The position numbers and the translations under genes are program-made. From NCBI GenBank assembly GCA_027924585.1, contig BSBM01000779.1:12179001-12243000 (forward strand): a stretch of 64,000 nucleotides of DNA, written 5' to 3'. Below the pieces are notes generated by a model that did no database searches, had not been told where the DNA came from, and worked only from the letters and a program-made list of their open reading frames with translations. Source of the DNA: Larix kaempferi (Eukaryota > Streptophyta > Pinopsida > Pinales > Pinaceae). This document shows, piece after piece, positions 59,324 through 64,000 of this stretch (position 1 is the stretch's first letter; every line of letters starts with the position of its first letter).

Positions 59324-59439
59324 CATTTGATCATAAAATATTTAATGCATTCAAAGCCCTCATATATAAGATCATTGGGATCATTTGATCATAAAATATT
59401 TAATGCATTCAAAGCCCTCATAGATAATATCATCGGGAT
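59324..59439. repeat. 58-bp tandem duplication near the CACTA right end
   Basis: CATTTGATCATAAAATATTT and the following bases occur at 59324 and again at 59382 with few changes. Confidence 0.9.
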
Positions 59440-59454
59440 CTATGTATTTTTTTT

Positions 59455-60009
59455 TAAATTCCACATATTCGTCGGATATCTGACTCCCCATTCCAAGATA
59501 TCCGACTAAGTTTTCATTCCACCGACAACCAAAAACGTTGGATATCTGGTTTCTTACTATGAAAATACCGTCGGATATCTGACGTCCACTTCTGAGATAT
59601 CCGACACCACCGCCATACCACCGACGGCTAAAGGCATCGATGTTTGATGTCATTCGTACCGGATATCCGACGCTTCTGTTGTCGGATATCCAACCGCTTA
59701 TAAAGTGAGATTGGTCGGATATGGACAGAAATATTAAAAGTGGAGTTGTCGGATATCCGACATATACCTTTCAGATATTGCACCACCTATAATGTGAGAT
59801 TTGTCGGATATGCGACGGATATATTAAAAGAGGAGTTGTTGGAAATCCGACATAGACAGGTCAGATATCCGACACGTTCATTTTATTGTTGGATATCCGT
59901 TGAAGTGCCACCAATGTTTAAAAAATAAGAATCTTGTTGGATGGTCGACAACATGATTTCGAAAATCAGACATCTATGCCATCATATTTTGGGTTCAAAA
60001 AAGCTAGTG
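59455..60009 (+). repeat. CACTA right terminus and subterminal repeats
   Basis: At least twelve variants of GTCGGATATCCGAC lie in both orientations, for example near 59471, 59500, 59570, 59600, 59657, 59680, 59745, 59800 and 59865. The terminal TAGTG is at 60005-60009, followed by the GAA target copy. Confidence 0.9.
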
Positions 60010-60012
60010 GAA

Positions 60013-60464
60013 GTAGGATTAGGGGGTGTTAGTGGGTTGGGGGGGTGATAGGGGTTGTGGGGGTGTGTATTATATTAATGTGGGATATTTGGGAGTTGTG
60101 GAGTGGGTGTTTTAGGAGGTTTTGGATGTTATGAGCGTAGGTAGCCATAACACATACGTGTTTTTGTTCAACAAAATGTGTATGTGATATTTAACATTAC
60201 AACTATATTGTTTGGTTTGGTGATGATAACATTAAAAGGAATTTGGGGGGTGCTAAAGGATTAGAGGTATAATGATAGGGGGGTATTATAGGGTTAGCAT
60301 TAGAGACATACGGGGGTATTAGGATACTGGGGGTAATTGGAGCAGGGGAGAAAAAGAGTTAGAGATGGGGTTAGTAAGAGTTAGGGAGAGGAGGGGAGAG
60401 AGAGGGGGGGGGTCAGAGTAGGTGGAGGAGTAGGGGAGTGAGAGAGAGTGACAAAGGAGGTTAG

Positions 60465-60511
<47 letters not shown>

Positions 60512-61345
60512 ATGGGGCAGTAGTGTGTTAAGGGTTTGTGGGAGAGAGAGAGAGAGAGAGGTGGGGGTTAGGTGTAAATGGAGGAGTAGGGGAGTGAGAG
60601 AGAGTGAGAGAGGGGGTTGGTAATAGATATGGGGAAGAGGAGAGGAGGACGAGAGAGGGGGGTTAGGGGTTTGGGGAGGAAATTAGGGTGATTAGAGAGA
60701 AAGGGGGGTATAGGTGAGGAGTGTGTGTGTTTGGGTTAGAGAGAGAGAGAGAGAGATAAGGGAGAGGAATATGGGGGTGGTAAGGGGATAGAGGTAGAGA
60801 GAGGGGGGATTTTAAGGGGTTAGAGCTAGAGACAAAGGGGGGTGTTAGGAGAATGGGGTAATTGGAGTAGGGGAGAAAGATACTGAGAGAAGTATGACGA
60901 TGATAGGGGGTTAGTAAGAGTTAGGGGGGAGAGAGAGAGAGAGAGAGAGAGAGGAGGTGGGGGTTATAGGTAGGGAGAGGAGTAGGGGGGTTGCAAGAGA
61001 GAGAGAAGGATAACATGGGGTTGTTATGGGATTGTGGGAAGATTTAAAGAGGCTTAGGAGTTTTGGGTAGGTGGAGGAGAGGCATGGGTAGGTGTGGGAA
61101 GGGATAGGTGGGCGGTATTAGAGGTGGAGAAGGCTGGGGGTTGCTAGGAAAACTAGGAGTAGTGGGTGTTAGTGGGTTGGGGGGGGTTGTTAGATTAATG
61201 TGGGGGTATTTGGGAGTTGTAGAGGGGGTGTATTAGGAATTTTGAGGGGTTAGGAACATAGGTAACAATAACGCGTAAGTGCTTTTGTTCACAAAAAAAT
61301 GTACACGATATTTAACATCACAACTATATTGTTTGGTTTGGTGAT
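60013..61345 (+). repeat. GA-rich repeat family, block right of the CACTA element
   Basis: It continues the block at 32628-33828. The sequence from 60013 (GTAGGATTAGGGGGTGTTAG through TTTGGTTTGGTGAT) recurs from about 61159, giving a unit of about 1.15 kb. GA microsatellites fill 60340-60970. No gene is seen. Confidence 0.87.
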
Positions 61346-62675
61346 CAATCCTATTGAAAATTGCATGAATAACTTCAACCGTGATGATGGTTTAAAGTTA
61401 AAAGAAGCATGGAAACCTATTATTCAAATACTAAAAGATAAATACTAAAATTTAAACCCTAATCTAAACCGACCATGCCGTAATTTCAGCACAAAATGGT
61501 TAAATATCACTATTTGTCTTTCATATCCAATTGCAACAAAGGAGTGAGAACCTCTTTGAGTCTCCTGAGGATGAACCTGCTTAAAAGGTTCGAAACTTGT
61601 CAAGATTACAATTTTCTTCCCACAGATTTTCTCTCATTGAAATATTTGACTGTAGGTTAATGATGAATACCCAGTTAAGAACATTTTCAATAGAAAAAAT
61701 TTATATGTTCAGAAACGTGAATCAATCAGGCACATTTCATCTTTTTTACTCATCCCAAGATTCATTGTCTATGTGTCTCAAAATATTCATTTAAGTTGAG
61801 GGATGCATATTTTTTCAGTTTTCTATTACATCTAACGTGTCAAAAGAGGCCCTCAATAACTTGCACACACACTCACGCATTTAACCATCTCCACAGCTCC
61901 TAATCAACATACATTATAATATCATCAATGCATAGCAAAGAAGAACATAAATCTCTAGTTAAGGTTCCAAGTTCTATGAAATATTATATTAAGATATATT
62001 TCTAGAAGAACATGATGGTTTATATTATTATATTTTTTTCATAGTAGTTCCTAAACAATCATGTAAACATATTGACATTCAATAGTGAAAAAACATGTTA
62101 TACAACTTGATGAGAACTTGACATTGTTCTCGTTTTTTTGGGGGTCAATTTTAGTATTTTTTTTTACCTCCATTTCAAAGAGTGTGTATATTGGTAGCAT
62201 TTTTCATTTTGAGCCATTTTTTTGTGATTTTGAAAACTTCCTGGTAATTTTTTTATTTATTTTTTACAAATGCGTTTTCCGACTTTAACAAAAAAATTTA
62301 CATTTAGTAGCAAGTCATAATGAAAACATATATAAATTTTCAAATTTTTTAAACTTTTAGAAGGTAGATAGAAAGAAAAACATATATATTTTAGAAGTTT
62401 TTTCTTTAAACTTTTATCTTAAATAAGTAATTTAGATAGACAAATTTGTAAAAAAAATTAGAAAATAAAAACAATTTTAACCATTTTTTATTCATTCTCA
62501 ACTATTTTAATTATCTAACTTAAGATAAAAAAAGATTAAAAAAAATTGATAAAAACAACCAAAAAAACAAAATAAAAATAAAAAAACTTAAAAACAAAAT
62601 TTAAAAAAAAAATCAAGAATTTTTAATAAAAACTAAACCAAATTAAAAATAAAAAATAACAAAATTATAACAAAA

Positions 62676-62680
<5 letters not shown>
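61346..62680. other. AT-rich stretch without a recognisable gene
   Basis: It holds poly-A/T-rich DNA, especially 62090-62680. I see no coding region or RNA gene. Confidence 0.6.

Positions 62681-62681
<1 letters not shown>

Positions 62682-62731
<50 letters not shown>
62682..62731. repeat. (AT)n microsatellite
   Basis: It is an uninterrupted AT dinucleotide run of about 50 bp. Confidence 0.95.
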
Positions 62732-62732
<1 letters not shown>

Positions 62733-62840
62733 CTTTTCAAAATTTGAATTTTAAACTTCACTGGCTCTAAGCAGACTGCTAACCTAAGCGAAGGCTGCTA
62801 GCATCAAGGGTCTGCATTCCATCTTAGGGTTCCCACCGCC

Positions 62841-63908
62841 ATGGATATTGGAGGTGGATCGGATCCTCCTCCCCTTCCTCCTGAGATTACTGTGTTCAAG
62901 AAGTTGGTTGCAGCAATTGGGAAGAGATCAGCAAACTCGATGCAACAAAAATTTGTGAAACAATTGGCAAGTATTCCTTCTATTTCTCTTCTAGATGAAA
63001 GGCCCTGTGGGACTGCCTTAAATTTATCAAAAAGGGGTCTTATCGGACATTTTATGGACCTATGGCCTTCTTCAAAACCAATAGAAGCGTGGGTGCAGAG
63101 GAACTAGAGACCTCTTATCACTGAAGAAGTCAAAAGTCATCTGGTAAGGAAGGGCTACTTCATATTCGTTTTTGACAGCACAGCAGATCGTGATCTCATT
63201 TTCTGGAATGGAATGTATTTTATGTGCCCTCAAGGGTTATACTTGAATAAGTGGACACTGTATTTTGACCCCACGCAAGATGTACCTTCAGAAGTCCCGG
63301 TATGGGTTTGGCTTCCACACCTTCCTCTGCACTGCTGGAACCCGGAGTCATTAAAGGCCATAGGTAACACTTTGGGAAGATATATAGACATGGACAAAAG
63401 AAGGGATCAATATACTTGTGCTCAAATATGCATGGAAGTGGATCTCGAAATAGGGCTCCCAAAAGCGATAAATTTAACAGTTTCAGACTGGTCTCATATC
63501 CAGTAACTAGATTATGAACAACTCCCCTTCAAATGTAGGCATTTTCATGGCTATGGTCATTTTTCCAGGAAATATAAAAAGATAGAGGAAGATGCATGAA
63601 AACTCAAAGGAGAGTAGTGGAAGCAGTTTCAGAAACCGTCTATAACAAAACCATCCACCAAGACAAAAGGGAAAGAGATCCCTGTTGGGACTGCATTGCT
63701 CAGAATCGGGAAGCCTCACATCGACAAATTTGTGGCCCATACTAGGGTTAAATCTCTACAAAACCCCTTTGAAGTCCTTAGTGTACCAGAGGAACAGCCT
63801 GACTTAGCAGATAAGAAAGGTGTAGAACAACTGGTACAAACAACGATAGAGGAGGAAAGGAAATTTTTGGAGACTTCTAGCCCGACCCAAACCGCCTCTC
63901 TGAAATAA
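62841..63908 (+). pseudogene. LINE ORF1-like (DUF4283 plus zinc knuckle), with stops
   Basis: One frame runs from MDIGGGSDPPPLPPEIT. It passes a TAG at 63105-63107 and continues through a DUF4283-type RNA-binding region (VRKGYFIFVFDSTADRDLIF, LYLNKWTLYFDPTQDV, VPVWVWLPHLPLHCWNPESL, TLGRYIDMD, YTCAQICMEVDL). After a stop at 63504-63506 comes LDYEQLPFKCRHFHGYGHF, where the CX2CX4HX4C knuckle has lost two cysteines (CRHF...KY). Further stops lie at about 63597 and 63615. A Lys/Glu-rich tail ends at 63906-63908. This is the ORF1 nucleic-acid-binding protein of a plant L1-type LINE. ORF2 would lie beyond the right edge. Confidence 0.88.
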
Positions 63909-64000
63909 ACTTCTTCCTTTCTTTCATACACGGATATGATAAAAAAAATTGCCCGGAGGTGACCAGTTTTCTAGAAGAAGAATCCTTTGAGAGATCTTCA

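Larger units (their letters stand above)
33832..60009 (+). mobile_element. CACTA (En/Spm) DNA transposon, about 26.2 kb
   Basis: The left end begins CACTATGGAATT and the right end closes with AGCTAGTG. Over 24 bp the two ends align as inverted repeats with identical CACTA and AACCCAAAAT blocks at the same offsets. A 3-bp target duplication GAA lies at 33829-33831 and 60010-60012, the CACTA hallmark. Subterminal DNA at both ends is full of GTCGGATATCCGAC-like motifs. Inside, on the plus strand, are a TNP2-type transposase pseudogene (34362-39015) and a second multi-exon gene region (53282-56757). The rest holds minisatellites and an LTR-type insertion. Stops in the transposase show that it is non-autonomous now. 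Confidence 0.95.

Overview
This is nuclear DNA of a vascular plant with a large, repeat-rich genome. The evidence is a dense nest of plant-type Ty3/gypsy and Ty1/copia LTR retrotransposons primed by initiator tRNA-Met (TGGTATCAGAGC), a CACTA (En/Spm) DNA transposon with TNP2-like and TNPA-like genes, a LINE with a DUF4283-type ORF1, and long GA/CT, GAT and AT microsatellites. The style resembles gymnosperm intergenic DNA, but that is an impression and not a proof. I see no intact host gene, no rRNA or tRNA gene and no CRISPR array.

Layout. (1) 1-12133, minus strand: a decayed Ty3/gypsy element (LTR-A here), cut by the left window edge. It has a 1.6 kb 5' LTR, a leader carrying a GC-rich tandem array, gag, protease and reverse transcriptase. 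A second, younger, non-autonomous LTR element (LTR-B, 939-7425) sits inside its pol. LTR-B has 2.0 kb LTRs, a 5-bp target duplication and one intact 701-codon ORF of unknown function. (2) 12134-18150: GAT-rich DNA, a decayed copy of an unassigned gene on the minus strand (about 14265-17100), and a ~135-bp minisatellite. (3) 18151-24339: Copia-1, a complete, young Ty1/copia element killed by one frameshift and three stops. (4) 24345-25721, 32623-33831 and 60010-61345: a GA/CT-rich repeat family, inverted on the left and direct on the right. It is split by Copia-2 (25722-32622, integrase lost) and by the CACTA element. (5) 33832-60009: a 26.2 kb CACTA element with CACTA/TAGTG ends, a GAA target duplication, subterminal GTCGGATATCCGAC-type repeats, a TNP2-type transposase pseudogene, and a second multi-exon gene region. 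That second region begins beside a SET-domain-like reading frame and an exon-duplication array and ends in a TNPA/Transposase_24-like part. An LTR-type insertion (39642-43355) and many minisatellites lie inside it. (6) 61346-64000: AT-rich DNA, an (AT)n tract and a decayed LINE ORF1.

Relative timing read from the sequence: LTR-B and Copia-1 are young (LTR pairs about 99% alike by eye), while Copia-2 is older (about 4% LTR divergence). The CACTA element landed in the GA-rich repeat, whose neighbouring copy at about 61130-61180 still shows the unfilled site. LTR-C landed later in a 170-bp tandem array inside the CACTA element.

The strongest candidates for something undescribed are the SET-domain-like gene fragment and exon-duplication array in the CACTA element, the lone 701-codon ORF of LTR-B, and the decayed unassigned gene at 14-17 kb. 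All boundaries and identities come from reading the sequence; no database search was run.
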